DNA from: Anisakis pegreffii | Lineage: Eukaryota; Nematoda; Chromadorea; Rhabditida; Anisakidae | DNA: 64,000 nt | Direction: 5' to 3' | NCBI GenBank assembly: GCA_035041965.1 | Contig: JAPYMA010000174.1 | Span: forward strand, 41,524 to 105,523 | Shown here: one piece after another, positions 38,903 to 53,500 of the stretch | Layout: every line of letters begins with the position of its first letter | Position numbering within the stretch: the stretch's first letter is position 1 | Program-made: the position numbers and the translations under genes | The notes under the pieces: model-generated | Databases searched by the model: none | Seen by the model: only the letters and a program-made list of their open reading frames with translations | Told to the model about the DNA's origin: nothing

Positions 38903-41900
38903 AAACCAGCGCTTCGCTTCTCAACACACCTGTTTTAGTAATAAAACAGTCTCTATGTCTCATGATGGCAACGGCAGCATCGTTAAATTCGCTTGAATTT
39001 CAACTAAAAACTTGAATAAACGCCAACGCTAAATACATAATATATATAACCATGATGGCACAGGGTAGTACCCATGTCGCTTTAAGAAGCTCACAAACAA
39101 ACAAAAATCAACTGCGACAGCAAATAGGAACGCATTGAAGCACAACATTTTAACTTCAAAAAAAGCATTAGTAACGGACATATAAGATTTCAACTTCGTT
39201 TCATGTTATGAAATGAAGCGACCAAGCAAAAAAGCTTCAAGACCTTTCCGAAGTTTTCTACACCCTAGTGGTTTTCATTGGTCTCTTGAGTGATCCTCCT
39301 TAATGACTTTAACTGGAATACGCTCTAGCACTGTTGAATGAAAAGTGTTCCAATCTTGAGCTAAACCATAATTAAGCGTCCGCCGCAATCCTAAAGTCTA
39401 AATTAGGCTGAAGCCCAATTGCTAAGCCTAAAGTTTGAACGTCCAAATTAGGCGTAATCCTATGTTTAAGCCTATTTCGAAATTTGCAGTGTTACCTATG
39501 ATACTTTTCCACAAGTCAATTTTCCCAAATTGATGTGAAAGAGTTGTTTTATTCCTTCCCTGCTTCTTACGCTACGCTTCAAAATCAAACGAAATGGCAG
39601 AAATAAGATGAAATAAGCAAAAACGGCCGATACAATCGTATCTCAGGCCTACGGTGACTGGTCAGTCTGTACGACCACTATAACAACGATAAAGGTCTTG
39701 AAATGTATAAATAAATTGTTTCATAAATAAAAAAATGAAAGAATACTGAACTGATAAATGAATACACCAACGAATAACTAAATAAATGAACAAATGATGA
39801 GACCACTGAATGCATGAATGAATAAAATAAATGGAGTGATAACTGGTTTCCATGTTTCTGCACAACTAAAAATGAAATAAAATAAGACCAATTACGAATT
39901 CAAAACAAGCAGATACACTCTCCTCATGTTCCTTCTCAATACGGCAAACCTACACCAACTCAATTGCCATCTCAATCAATCAACCAATTAATCAATAATC
40001 AATCAATCAATTAATCACCTTTTCCAAATCGCAGAAAACTTAGCACTTGGAATGATGATTCCAAAAAAAGAGCTCAAACTCTCTTACAGCAAAAGAGGAG
40101 AAATACGATAAAATAAGCAAGAACAGCCGACACAGCCATATCTTGTAGAATTCAATCGCAAAAGAACAAAATGAAAAATCCACTCCCAATATATCCTCAC
40201 ACGAACAACTCCACGCATCCACGAAGAGGAAGAAAAATTTGACGAAAAAAAACCAATCAAAATATGCCACTACGATTCGCAATGAACAATCGAAGAGATA
40301 TTACGCTGGATTAAGATTAAGTTTTCAATTCGTTTCGTATGTTCTCGTTTCACTCAAAATATGAGAAATCGAAAAAAGCGATACGAAATAATTCACCGTA
40401 CAATCGATTGTACCGGAACAAATAACCCCACTCGCCTCCCATTGGGCCTCATCATTCCCAACAAAAGGAACCAATTTAAACCAAATCCTTCAAACTTCTA
40501 TCATCATTCTGTGTTACGGATTTGATCAGAACTGATATGCTCCGTGATTGAAAAAAAAAAGGAATCAATCAATCAAATCAAAACGATGATCAAAACGAAG
40601 ATGTTGAAAACTATCATCATGAATACATTCGAATGATACATTATCGTTCGTACAATGCCGAACGCACAACTCAGAATAAATGTCTCTTTCTCATCGTCAT
40701 TATTCATTCGTTTGATCGTTCGATGGATGGACGGATGGATGAATCAACAGAAAATGATCAACAATCAACGTCGTCAGTGACACGCATCACTGTTCTCCCG
40801 TCACTACTGACCAGGATATATGCCGCTCTCAATTCTGAACAACTGCAGAATACGGTACGAAAACGTCGTCATTTCTTGACGGCAAATGAGGGCAGTTCCC
40901 CCCTCCTACCTCTCCCCGCCATCTCTCCTATCCATTCAAAACACTCTCAAAGCCATCAATCAACAATTCAACCGATGGACAAAACCGGACCAATCCCCCC
41001 CTCTCTCTACTCATTAACCGAATGCTGCATCCAAACAACAACTACCTACGCTAATCAATCAAGCAGTAGTCTTTTTGGAACGGATCGCAACCAGATACCA
41101 TACACAAACGATGTTATATGACTAACTAAACTGCACAAGGTGATCTCTGAAAAAGAAGAGAAAGGACTAGCAAAGCGAACAAATTTCCCATTTATACTCA
41201 CTTCGGTATGATTAAATTTTCGCGAAACTTTATCAGCCAATTCACTTCAATATTACCCAACATACTGTATCGAAACAAAACTTAACTTACATGAACAATA
41301 CATAAAAAACAAACGATATAATACGCAAATATGATACTGTAGTCATATAGCAATGAATGAAACAAAACGACACCTTATTTCCATTTTCATACAATATGTA
41401 CTCAGAATCATACTTGTGCGCAATATGTTCTGCAAAATATGTTACGCTCACAATATAATACATTCAAGTAAACTTCTTTGAATTTAAACAAGCAGTAATA
41501 CGCTTCCTTCAGTCACACATTCCTCGCCCCAATGCCACTTGCATGAATTCGTTTCGTCAATAACATGCAAATTCTCAAGCCACTAAGAACTTCATTCACC
41601 GCCGGCCGTCGTCGTAACAGTGAACTTACGAGGAAGTTGAGAAAAACGAGAAAACTATTGACAGATACGCCGCTGTCCGTCCGAACAAATCAAATAAGCG
41701 CAAATGTAACGATCGCATCTGGCAGACCAGTCGAATCGAATCAATCGCTGAGATGGATGGATGGATGGAATCGTTAAATATGCACTAAGTCACTCACAAC
41801 TTGTAACTTGTGACTACTCAGTCACATGAGTTTCAAAATCAAGCACAAACGAGAATGAGACATCAAATGAAACGAAACGAGCTAGGCTAAACGCATGTGC

Positions 41901-43496
41901 CCAAACAACTAACTCTTTAAGAAGCACATGAACAGACAGACGAAAATGCCGTCGACAGAATGCAAATAACAATCCAAAATTGAACTGAGAGAGTGAGAGA
42001 GCTAAGCAATTACATGGAATACGCATGTGCATAAGCTCAAAATCAGTCACCAGAAGACTACTGCTCACTCATATAAACCACAATTTCAAATAGGCATTAC
42101 AGCTGCTAGACTGCGAGAGAGGCTGGCTCATTATTTCGGCCAAGCTTCTCCTCTACTTGCTTCTCTCATCGAGATCATATAAGATTCGATGGGATATTTG
42201 CAGATATGTAAAAACACAAGATATAAGCTACATATACAGATTTATTTCTTGTTCCTCACATTCGAATTACACAAAACAATACTACCGACTGATAAAAAGT
42301 CTGTCAGTGCTGCTAGAGAGTATCTAATCAAATCTTCCGTCCATTTGTTCCTAGATATTCGATATAAATTAAATGTGCAAAATACCGCCGAACCTCGCTA
42401 ATTTCACAACGAACCTCTTCTCCATACTGCAAACAACGAGCAAAATGAGAGCAAACCGCAATCAATAACATTGTACTATACATACGCATAGCGAAGATGA
42501 AACGAATATGATTTCGTATTTCATCCCGTATACCAAATCATATTCACATCTTACTTTTGAATTCATTATCGAACCTAATCTTCATTCTTCCAAAACCTTA
42601 TTCCTCTCTCCCAGTCACTTCTCTCTCTTAAATCCCTCCCCCTCCTCTCAATTGATCCATCCAAACTTGTAATTATTCTCCCCATCCCCGTAGTGGCTCA
42701 TTATTTCCTCTTAATTGACTAGCTCATGCAAATACTGCTACTCACTCAACATCACCATGAAATTCCACCATATCAGATTTTTTGCTACTTATCATTTCTT
42801 CCTACCGTTCTAAACTGACTTGATTGATTCGCTATCTTCTTCCACAGCAAACACACACAATACCAAAACCTCGTGATCATTATACGCGATACCTTCTTCA
42901 CCACTATTCAAACGCAATACATTCACATCAATGCATATTCTACTCAACCATTTGCATACTGAATACATCACATGTCATATGACAGCTATAATATACACTC
43001 AAATATTTGCGTTTCCTTCGCTAAACCAACGCATCCATTACTCTCCGTACATATACGCCTATATCCATGATCGATCCATCTCACTACCTCACATCTCACC
43101 CGATCACTTTCCTGGCTGTCTCCTTGAATATTTCCGTAACTTTTCACTGATTGCTTCATCCATTCAACCACTCAAAACACAAACAAACTACCTCAAAAAT
43201 AAAAAACAACTGCTGACAACTAACCACTTTACTCTAACGCTTACACCTTTCACTGATCAATCTCTACTCAACTTTCAAGCTCTACCCCTCAACCGTCGCC
43301 TCTATTTCCATATTTACAGCCCATACAAATCCTCTCATGGCTGGCTCTCCGGTCTCCATTTACACTCATTCAATTTCATCATGCCATCTTCCTATCCAAC
43401 AAAAAAATAACAAATTTACAAATTGATGCTTTGAAAAAATACCCTCTGGATTCATCGATTAAAACTACTACTAGCCTACCCTAGGCTCCACCTTAC

Positions 43497-43722
43497 CGCC
43501 TCCTTCGTAGTAAGATGCTTTTCGCGAAGAAACAACGACGGTCTTCCCAGTTCTACCAATCAACTCCTTTACTCTTTTCTTCTTTCTCGAATAAATCTCG
43601 ACGATTACTTCTATTTCAACTTCAATCCCATCCACATGTTCAGCGAGTGAACACAACTTTTGCTTGCTTTCTACTCGTTCTTCGCTCAGTGCCAGGAACT
43701 GCTCAGATGATGAATAATACAT
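43497..43722 (-). CDS. possible coding exon, unknown protein
   Basis: An ATG at 43722 opens a frame with balanced, highly charged composition (FLALSEERVESKQKLCSLAE, then EVEIEVIVEIYSRKKKRVKE) that could form a helix or coiled coil. It ends YYEGG plus one base at a consensus donor, gtaagg, at 43496-43491. The phase is 1, the same as the candidate MNK first exon at 28001, so it could be an alternative 5' exon of that gene. No homologue is recognised, and a + strand frame also spans the region. Confidence 0.3.
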
Positions 43723-44710
43723 CTATGAGTGTTACTATTACATGTATATTACACATTCTAGTAGCGTTATCATTCTCTCGGTGCTACATCTATCATGTAT
43801 TCAGCTTACAGCTGACTGACTCGTTCATCTTTCGCTCCTTTGACGTTTTTAGGGTTATGGATAGATGAATAGCTAGCTAGCTACTGCCGTAATTGTTACA
43901 ATAAATTTGAGGCATTCTCTAATCTCAATCAAAATTACATTATTCAATTCCTCATTTCTCAAACAAATTTCCAGTTATTCAGAATTCTATACTGCACTAT
44001 GCATTCTCCAACAATCAACATCACAAATTATCCATCACACATACACACGAACTTGCATGTTCACTCATATATCTCTTTTAACATTCAATAATAACCATAA
44101 AATCATAGCAATAATAATTATGACAGATCGGAAGAACAACCATAATAATAGTGATGATGATTTGTATAACAACAATAATAACACCACAATATACATTCAA
44201 AATATCCTCATGCATAATCGAAGACCTTGCTCTTCAATAAACCAACGTCAAATTGGACAATTACATCAATCGCCACAACCCACACGATCATACTACTACC
44301 TTCAACGAATAACATTCATAATGTTATTACTGTACTAACATAAACCTTCCTTCATTCACGCTAATAATCACTCGACTTAATTCACTTGAAATGAAACAAC
44401 TAAACCCACTCACTTTTATTTTTATCCATCCTATCGCCCACCACATTTAATCAGACGTAGTATTCATCCAAGAAAAAAAATCCGATCATCCAATGCAAAA
44501 CCCAATCTATCATCTTGCTGGAATACTCCCTGACCTGCTCTCGGAAACGCTACCAAAATTATTCACAACTATTTCGTTTAACAATGAATCCAGCTAGCTT
44601 CAGCCTTCCCAACAATAACACCACTTCAATGCTCGCTTTCTCCACCCAGTCTTTCAATCCTCCCTGAGTAATCTGCTCAAGTCTTCAAAAGCTTAACAAA
44701 GCTTCAAATA

Positions 44711-44796
44711 GAGTCATTTTATACACTAATTCATTTTGTAGTCATATTCATATGAGTCATTTTATAAACTTTTTCATTTTGTAGTCATCTACACGT
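44711..44796. repeat. 43-base tandem duplication
   Basis: Two adjacent units begin GAGTCATTTTATA and contain TTCATTTTGTAGTCAT. They differ at scattered positions, so the duplication is not recent. Confidence 0.85.
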
Positions 44797-45181
44797 GCTC
44801 AGTTTAACTACATACAATCAAACTGAATGAGAGCTGCTGCAAAAGTTACGACTCCAATCAACTGACAATTAAAATTATTCGTAATCCAGCTCACGTGCAG
44901 GCAGCACTATCACCTCGAGCAATTAATTCGGAGAAAACAATATCATAAAATCCAACATGTGATATCATATTAGTACGATGCTAATGGTAACGATCATCAT
45001 CATCGTTACGGCAATAGCTATTCGTAACACATTAATATCAATTTAAAAGCATTCGTTTATTTCACTCCTCTCAAACTCTCGTCATAAATATGAACTATTG
45101 CAAATCTATTCACAACACAATCAAGTTAACGAGATCGTCTGCAAAACTTTGCAAAATCGCTTATTGCAACCCATTCGCTAT

Positions 45182-45262
45182 ACCACATTCATTCGCTGCT
45201 GTCATTGGACATATAACTATAGTACATTCATTCGCCCCTGTCAGCCAATAAATATATAACTT
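45182..45262. repeat. about 40-base tandem duplication
   Basis: Two units share ACATTCATTCGC, CTGTCA and ATATAACT in order, with several differences and one small indel. Confidence 0.7.
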
Positions 45263-46324
45263 GCAAATATCATTCCCAACAAAATCGTTTTCACTTGATA
45301 AAGAAGCGAAGGGATGGAATAATTTTCCAAAAAGTTTCTTTCACTCTAGGCGGTGAGGAATTGAAATTCTTCAACGGAATGACTGGTACATGTTGTTCCA
45401 CTCATCTCACGAAATCATCCTTTATATCGCTCTGATCATAATCCGCAAATAAACAAAGAAACAAGATGCACCGTGCACCGCAGTTGGCATTTGCAAATTC
45501 CAAATTCAAACACACATCATCCGAATGTATAGAATGTATATTCCTTAGTCCTTACACGTTTCTTTGCCATACCACGGCCATCACCACATAACACTTAATA
45601 ATAATTGTTACAAACCAAACCTATCTCATAATTCTGCAGCAGTCACTCTAGCGGAAAGTGTATATTACACAAATAAAAATATTCACATACATCCGATAAA
45701 GACAGCGCATAATATCAAATGTAAATAATTACCATACGTATCTCATATGAATGCACATTTCTTTCGTTTACTTAATCATATCTACACACGGATCTATCGC
45801 TCCATCTTGCAATCATCTATAAACAAACAATAAACAGTCAATAAATAAACAATTAACTAAATGAAACCATATCACGTTCACTTCTATCATATTTACATCT
45901 TACCGCTTTGATGGCATTACTCGGTCGACATTGATTACATTTCCTTATTACTGTGGCTAATAAAATAAATAAATATGAAACAATCTTTTGCTGCCACGGT
46001 TTATAAATCTATTCATTGTGTTGCAAGTCAGTCATCAGAAACACAAAATGTGATCGATCTTCTCAAATGCTTCCTCATTCAATTTAATCCATAATATACA
46101 AAATCCAGTTCATTGCGCAACATGAATCAGATTAAACTATCCAACTAGCAAATCAAGTATTCAGTGAGTTCAACGATTCTCTGAAATCGTTCACCGATCT
46201 CAGTTCTCATTTACTGATCACACCTAGTTAGTCAAACTGGCATATCACCGAAATTGCAAGAAACGAATGTACTGATTCAAAACAATACCCAAAGACAACG
46301 AATAAATCAATCCACAAGCCATGC

Positions 46325-46440
46325 ACGTTGTTAAATTATTTGATTTCAAGCACAACGCTTCCCCGTTTACCGGAAAAGTTTCGCTCGAAATTGAATGCTT
46401 TATCAATATCAACGATCTTTTCGAGCCTGAACCAGGTTAA
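46325..46440. repeat. palindromic repeat, diverged copy 2
   Basis: The right half aligns with the 17.8 kb repeat in the same orientation. GCTCGAAA, CAATAT and TTTCGAGCCTGAACCAGG are shared in order, with about two thirds of 85 positions identical by eye. The left arm is only weakly complementary, so this looks like an older copy. Confidence 0.55.
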
Positions 46441-49400
46441 GATTTGACTCAATCTAATTATCTGTTCAAGTGATTATTAATGCGCGATTATGCTGATCAT
46501 ATCATAAACATTCTTGTCACATCTTTTGCTTCCATTATATGACACAGCTGATATAACAACTATCAATTTCTTTCAATAGTAATCAAAAATCTCAAGCATT
46601 CAAGCAATTCCGATGAATTTCAAACCAAAAAAGTGAATATAGAACAGGAATCATCATCAAATCCATCACAAATGAACAATGAATCGAATCTCTCATCAAC
46701 ATGTGATCTATTCTCAATCCCATTCCATTCATCCATAATCACTCACATTCAGACATCCAGGCGTTCTAAACGATATGTTTGCCATATGCCTTATATCACG
46801 CCATGCCTTCAAAGCTATATTCAATCCTGCAGCGTATAAACACACCACAGATCACAGATCAAATTCATTCAAGACCAAATATTCTAATAATAACAATCAT
46901 AATATTGCAATAACAAATATGTTTATCGGTTTGCAAATACAGATGATGCATGATGAATATTACACAGGGACAGATTCATTATTCATATTTCACATCTTTA
47001 CTACGAGTGAAGACTCGTTCATCCGCCTATTATCCTCGTTCTGGGAACCATTTCTTCTCTTTATCCTCTTTATTGTTACTATCATTACCTTTATATTGCT
47101 ATACTATTACTGTCATTATCCTCATTATCAATTTCGGAGAGCATGAGCATCAGGCGAGCAGGATATACATACAACACTATAATCACCGCCATCGTGATCG
47201 TCATTAAAATCGTTATTACTTTTGAGGTTTATTTAATGACCAATCGCAATCGTTGATGCATTATGGGAGAACATATTCACTATCAAAGCAAAGATGATCC
47301 TGCTGAACCAATCTTAGTCTCTTTCCAGCACATAACAAAATCCTTTCAGCACTCATTTTCAGATATCACCAGATTGAGTACAGACAAACAAAACCGAATA
47401 AAATTCATCCAAATCCATGAAAATTCCTCTTTTATCTACCTACATCTGATCCCAATTCACAAATCTCCAATTTTCTTGAAAATAAGTCCCAAAAATCGTT
47501 CGTTCTCTGTTAACCAATCTCTTCAATCCACATCTTTAAAACACAGCTCTAAAAACTCTTCTTCTTCGAAATAATAATTTCGTGATTATTAATTGAATGG
47601 AACTAAATAAAGTGGAATGGCACAAGCACATACATGCATGTGACACATTTCCCCTCTTCATTCGTGCTTGTTCTTACTTATAAAAATGTTTATAATCAAT
47701 ACGATACTACCACCATTACCAATCACTTGTGCATATCTCGTGTGACCACTATTAACAGAAATTTTGATGTAGACAAACAGATACGAATAATGATGCAACT
47801 GAATAATCTATTTAAGTTATCCACTCTTATCATTCATTATCACATAAAAGCACACAAAGATGACCACTTCTCAATCATCAATATATAATATATCATATCT
47901 CGTGCAAACTGTTTACCACACTTGAGGATAACTGAAGAACGTTTATCAATTCATTTCATAATTCACTTAATAATTCTCGTCGTGTCAAATTCCACCCCCT
48001 TATTCACATTACCCCAATAAGACCACTTCCATTTCATCTACATATTACCATTCATTCTCCCTATCTCCCTGTCCTCCCTCGATTCCTTTTCTGATGTCTT
48101 ATCAAAACAAGCAACCAAATAAGTAAACAAGTGCACATGCACTAATGCTTTCTCGCTAAAATAAGCTATCAAATGCAATCAAAAGATTTGTATTATTGCT
48201 ATAATCTTTTCCTCTATTCAATTCATTCCCCTAGCAACCTTGTTGATTTATTTACATTTGAAAGCAGTTTTTTATGTGTTTATTATAAAAATACAACAAA
48301 ACAAAATAGATTACTGCTTTTTCCATACTCACTAAAAACCGAATGAATGGTTCAAAAAATCAAATGATATCTTATTTTTTATACTATTATTATAAAGACG
48401 ATTGTGAAAATATGCTCGCTTTTGATTATTCCCCATCCTTTGAGTACGTTTGTTTATTTATCATCAAACCATCAAGCAATCAATCATCTCAATATTGCAT
48501 CCATCATCCATTCTATCTCCACTTTCAATTTCAACATTAGAACTCGTTTTTTTCCCGTTTTATCAAAACAAACGATCTTGCAAAATAGTTGCAAAAGTCT
48601 CCACTTTCAAAAATACCCACTTAATGTCAAACGCTCTCTTCATTCTGCTCAAGAACTTTTCCCATAACCTCAAGAGTCACTCAAAACAATTTCACTCATT
48701 TTAGACGATTATACGATCAAAGTTGCTATTACCTGAATTGTTTTCCTCTTCAGGTGCACATCGTACTTAATGTTTTCATACAACAATTTTTCTCACTGAA
48801 TCAACAACTCTCAAAATTTCCTCATCTTCTCTATCACTTAAACTACCGAATACCAGAGTTTTCCAATTCTCTTCTGCAATTTTCCAAATGCCTATATCCT
48901 ACAAAACTATCTCACAAATAATTTCTTGACCACTCGGGTGGATTTATATCGGTTCGATCACCCTTTCGGTATATTTTCGCATAAATCACTTTCTGCATAC
49001 TAATATAAACAGTAACAAAAGGAATCACTACAGTAACAAATGCAATACCAACAATAATACCAATCATCTCCATCTTATCCTCACTTCAAACAAATTTCAG
49101 TCCTCTCTTCTCTTTCTTCCTCTCAATTCGAAATGAAAACACTGAAAATATACATAGAAGCTCTCAGAAATCTACAAATTCCCTAAGCAATTAGTTTCAT
49201 TTCTAAATTCTGATCCCTTCCCTCTTCCACTAAAATATTTCACTTACAATATAGCATACATCACACTCTACACACCATAGACCGATCACAAGTCGTCATT
49301 ATTTCATTAATCAATCAATCCAGCAGAGTTACCCAACCAGTTTCTATGACTGCTTACGACAACAACTGTGTTTGCATATACAGAGTGAGAACCGTGCAAT

Positions 49401-50373
49401 ATTTGCTTGCCTATTTGCCTTTAAATTATTACTACTATTATTGCCATTAAAATCATTGATATTATCATCACATCACCTCATACACCACATAAAATTAACA
49501 TAATGTGATAAACGACATTATATTATAGTGTATGACGGGACTACTCTAAACAATATTCTAGTTAACACCATAGATCGCGTGTATTTATGACCTTATCGTG
49601 CGCATTTCACTATTACTGGTTAATGGTGGTGTATACACTAACAATGTGCTATTTCAAATTACTCACTCTCGTACTATAATAGCTTCAACGATATCATATA
49701 CTATTTTATATGAATGAACACAAGAATTAATAAATAATGACGTGAATTACACAAATAAATGCAATCGAATCGAATCGACTGCATTCGAAGCGCAATTAAC
49801 GAAACGATATCAATAATGCATTCAACTGGAATAGTTCACATCTCAAAGACCATCCATTGCATGCATATTTTCTTATTTTATCAACAACAACGAACGAGAG
49901 GAATAAGAAGAAACACCGAGTGTTCACAATATGAAGATGCGCGCATCATCGAGGGTTTTAAAACTTGATTTGTTTGAAAGCGAGCAAATCATGAATAAAT
50001 AAGATCATTTGCATTCGACGCTTTGCATAAACAACCTAGGATCGCGAAAGCCTTTTAAGAAATGAATGATCAAAGAACATCTTTGCAAAGGAACACGTTC
50101 GAGCGCCTCAAAATCTGCACGAGCATGAAAGACAAGAGCAAGACGAAAGGAAAGCCAGCCACCTCGCATGTCAAACGAAAGGCATTCAATCAACCACTAG
50201 ACCCATAATAATACTTCACTGATATTAACAAAATTGCTCATTCATAACTTCGCCGAATGAAGAGAGCACCTATTGAGTTTAGAGTTTAACATGTGGGGAT
50301 ATTCCTCAAAGTATGGCAAAAGATAACATCGGATAAATACATCAGGAGCTCAAAAAGTGAAAAAAAAATCAAC

Positions 50374-50568
50374 TCAAGACAGAGAAATAGAGCTAGGAAC
50401 CGGAAGATTTTTTTCGGTGGTCACTATCCAAAAATCCTGTCGGTGGCTATCGACAAGGTGAATTTTGACGCCAGCATCGGTCAGTTTCAGTCGCTGGTAA
50501 GCGAGTTTTGGTTTGTCGAAGTCACCGAAACCGACCCAACTAACTCTACAGAGAAGACAGAAAAGCAA
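50374..50568 (-). CDS. possible coding island, strand uncertain
   Basis: GC-richer than its surroundings and open on both strands. The - strand frame reads LAYQRLKLTDAGVKIHLVDS, then HRQDFWIVTTEKN, preceded by tctgtagag as a possible acceptor. The + strand frame (within 50293-50706) reads FFGGHYPKILSVAIDKVNFD and has a consensus donor, gtaagc, at 50497. I cannot decide between them and recognise neither. The local base skew mildly favours the - strand. Confidence 0.22.
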   Translation of the reverse strand: MLFCLLCRVSWVGFGDFDKPKLAYQRLKLTDAGVKIHLVDSHRQDFWIVTTEKNLPVPSSISLS

Positions 50569-53500
50569 ATGGAATATGATAAATCAAAAACAATGTTCGG
50601 AATGTCCCATAAATATGAGTTTACTGCAGCAATTTACGGAACTTGCAAGATCGATTTTTTCAATAACATTACATCATTCCCCCATCCATTCTCAAAAATT
50701 CAATGAACTAAAAATAATTCTTTCCATTCGCCTACTTCACATGCTTTCGACCACAAAATTCGCCCCGCTCTCATTCAAAACTTCTTCTAATTCAATAAAA
50801 CATGTAATGCACAATTCATAACTTAATCCCCGTCAATTAAATATACTCAAATCATCAGCTATATCAGCTCAATTTCTTTCCCTTACCATCGAATACGATT
50901 ATAATAAATTCTGTTGACGCAATAAGTCTCTCTGTACCACAAAAAAAAACGAACAAACTCTAAATTATATGGCCTGGCCCCCCCTTCTTGATCGTAATTA
51001 TCCTTATAGCCAGGTAAGCTACACACTCATTAATCGAACTCAAACTATAATTGGGGGCAGCAAGCAAAAAACAACAGACACGTCACTTCATGTCATTCCA
51101 AACAAATCAATCAAATATACAAGAGATCAATTCAACAAATGCGATAGGGTTTATGGAAAATTAAGAGAAGCGAAATGAATACAAAATTCTGAAAACGTAA
51201 GGAACACAAAGAAAGAAATAAACGAAAAAAGAAAATCACGATGAAAAATCGCTTCAAATAAATCAGTGAATAAATGAATTTCTAATGAAAGTAATCAATT
51301 GAATGTAACAAATAAACAAACAAAAAACAACAAATAAAACAAACACTCACCAAAACCATTCTCCATATGATCTTCGTCAAAGTAGAACATTCCTTCAAAA
51401 CGCACAAAATATGGATGACGCACGGGACTCGTTCAGTTGATTAACTCAACAGTAAGAAGATTAGAAGAGTTGATTTTCAGGCAGGATGGTTGATAATATT
51501 TAATGGACGATTGTACTGATTTGATTAGAAGTTGGGTTGATAGGTATAACTGTTGATCTGATAATATTAGAGTCTTTTTCGAAAGTTGTGGATTTGACAC
51601 AACTGTGTTGATTTGATGATACAAACAACGATCAATACACAACTGACTGTTGCACTGATCGAGAAGAAATTCGGAGATTATAAATTACGGCACCGATGAA
51701 ATGATAAGGAGTTTAGTTTCTGCTTATCACAAGAATAGACAGATCGTTTTGCGTAGAAGCCAGTCGACTCGTTTTCGAATTAGCTCGAAGATGTGGTAAC
51801 GTTCCAGCGGCCAATAACACTTATTGTTATCACACGCCAACACACACACAGAAATAATTAACAGTAACAGTAACAATAACAGTAACAATAAATTAGGAAT
51901 AAATAAATAAATACTATATGAATACCAATTAAATATTCAATATTATTCACTCAAACACTATTTCCAAATATCCTCGTTGTTGGCGTTCAATTGAGCACTT
52001 TCTAGTTTACCTGAAAAATAAGTCAATGAGATGTGATAAAAGATGGGCTTACAAGTACATTTATGGCATTCACAATACCATACAACACAAAAACAACTCA
52101 ACTACACTGCTAACTAACAAACTGTCAACGATAACTAAACAACTGATTCATTCCTTCATCATAAATACTTCTTCTTCAAGCCGAATCTGTCAATATTTTC
52201 ATATTAAATTCTCAGCAGTTTCAGAAGAAGTTTTTAATATTTTAAACTGATGTTTCAAGTTGTTTTCAACGTTCATCTTAAAACCAAAACAAACAACTTC
52301 TTGTACTCTAAAGTAACACATTCAATCTTATTCTCTTCCTTCTTATTCATTCACCCAAATTTGCTATATTAATTTAGACAGATGCTATTTTGTGCTTCAC
52401 GTGTTTACACTGAAAAACATCGCTACCCATTATTTCTAACTGTTTTTCGTTTCAACATAAACTTTTCTATTTCACATTCAAAGTTCAACACAGAAATAAT
52501 AAACGCTAATGAGTAACTTCGTAAACGACCCTAATAAATTATTGCACCTGACAGAAAAAATTTTCAATGCTTTACAGAAATTTTCAAAAAAAATTATTTT
52601 CAACGCCTTTAAATATTGCAGTAATGTGTTCAGCTTTCGTACCATTACTCAAAAACATTCAGTAACCGCTATCACTATACTATCACTGCTGTCATAACGA
52701 ATTTTATGAATTTTATCAGTGCACTACCAGCATCATTACTTAAATCAGCATCATTGATGTTATATTATCATAAATATTTGCACGATTACTATTATTCTTA
52801 TTAACATCAATATATGAAAAAACATTTTCAGACCCGAGCTGATAAATTTTAAAACTCACCCGGAACTGTACTAGTGAACACGATTGGAACGAGTGACTGT
52901 ACTGTATCGACAGAACGAAATATTGTCCTCCTTACAGTTGAGAATTACAGAAAAATCACGGTTTTTGTACGGAGTGTCGAAAATTACAGTAGCCAGATGG
53001 ACAATCACGATGATAGTGATAACGGTGATAAGAAGATGTGTTGATAAAATAGATCAGATTCGTTGTATCTTATCAGATTTTATCACTACCGCCACCTCTA
53101 AATGGAATGATGCACAGTGACATAAAAAACCAAATAATTTACGTGCCTTTAAACAGGTATACCAACTCTCTTAAATATATTGTGGTGCGTTGCCATGATA
53201 TGACTTGTATTTTTTAGATTTTTGATTGTGCAAAAAAAAGTAAGGCGAATCAAATAATCTCACAATAATTAAATTTGATGCTCCAATAATGGTTTAAAGA
53301 CGAACTTTTTTCTCTCGTTTCAAACAATTTTCGATCAAATCAAACAGTTTCTTTCTTCCACCTTTCCAACGTTCCACTTCCGAGAATGAATCCAATCCAA
53401 TCCAATCAATCAGAGATAAACGATCCACCCAGTTGATCAACGATATCTGATGATATGCTAATTGTTTTAGCCTATTCGTCACCACTTTCGTTCTTTTCCT

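Larger units (their letters stand above)
33214..43496. other. gene-poor region with microsatellite
   Basis: AT-rich, with C exceeding G on the + strand for most of its length. I find no recognisable exon. Two GC-richer patches stand out. One is 35880-36130, with frames open on both strands and no splice logic. The other is 41565-41777, where the - strand reads MRSLHLRLFDLFGRTAAYLS from 41718 to a strong donor, gtaagttc, at 41630, while the + strand has an Arg-rich frame. Simple repeats are listed separately. Confidence 0.4.
43723..50373. other. gene-poor region
   Basis: AT-rich, A/C-biased on the + strand. Apart from the repeat copy at 46.4 kb and two short tandem duplications I see nothing supported. 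The + strand open frames here (up to 143 codons) consist mostly of N, T, I, S and H and follow base composition. Confidence 0.4.

Noticed and set aside
40633..41121. 162-codon + strand open frame
   Set aside because: It looks slightly more protein-like than its neighbours but lacks a domain, an upstream signal or splice context. It is probably chance in A/C-rich DNA.
42931..43410. 159-codon + strand open frame
   Set aside because: The same composition effect: low-information sequence rich in H, S, T, P and L with no conserved motif.
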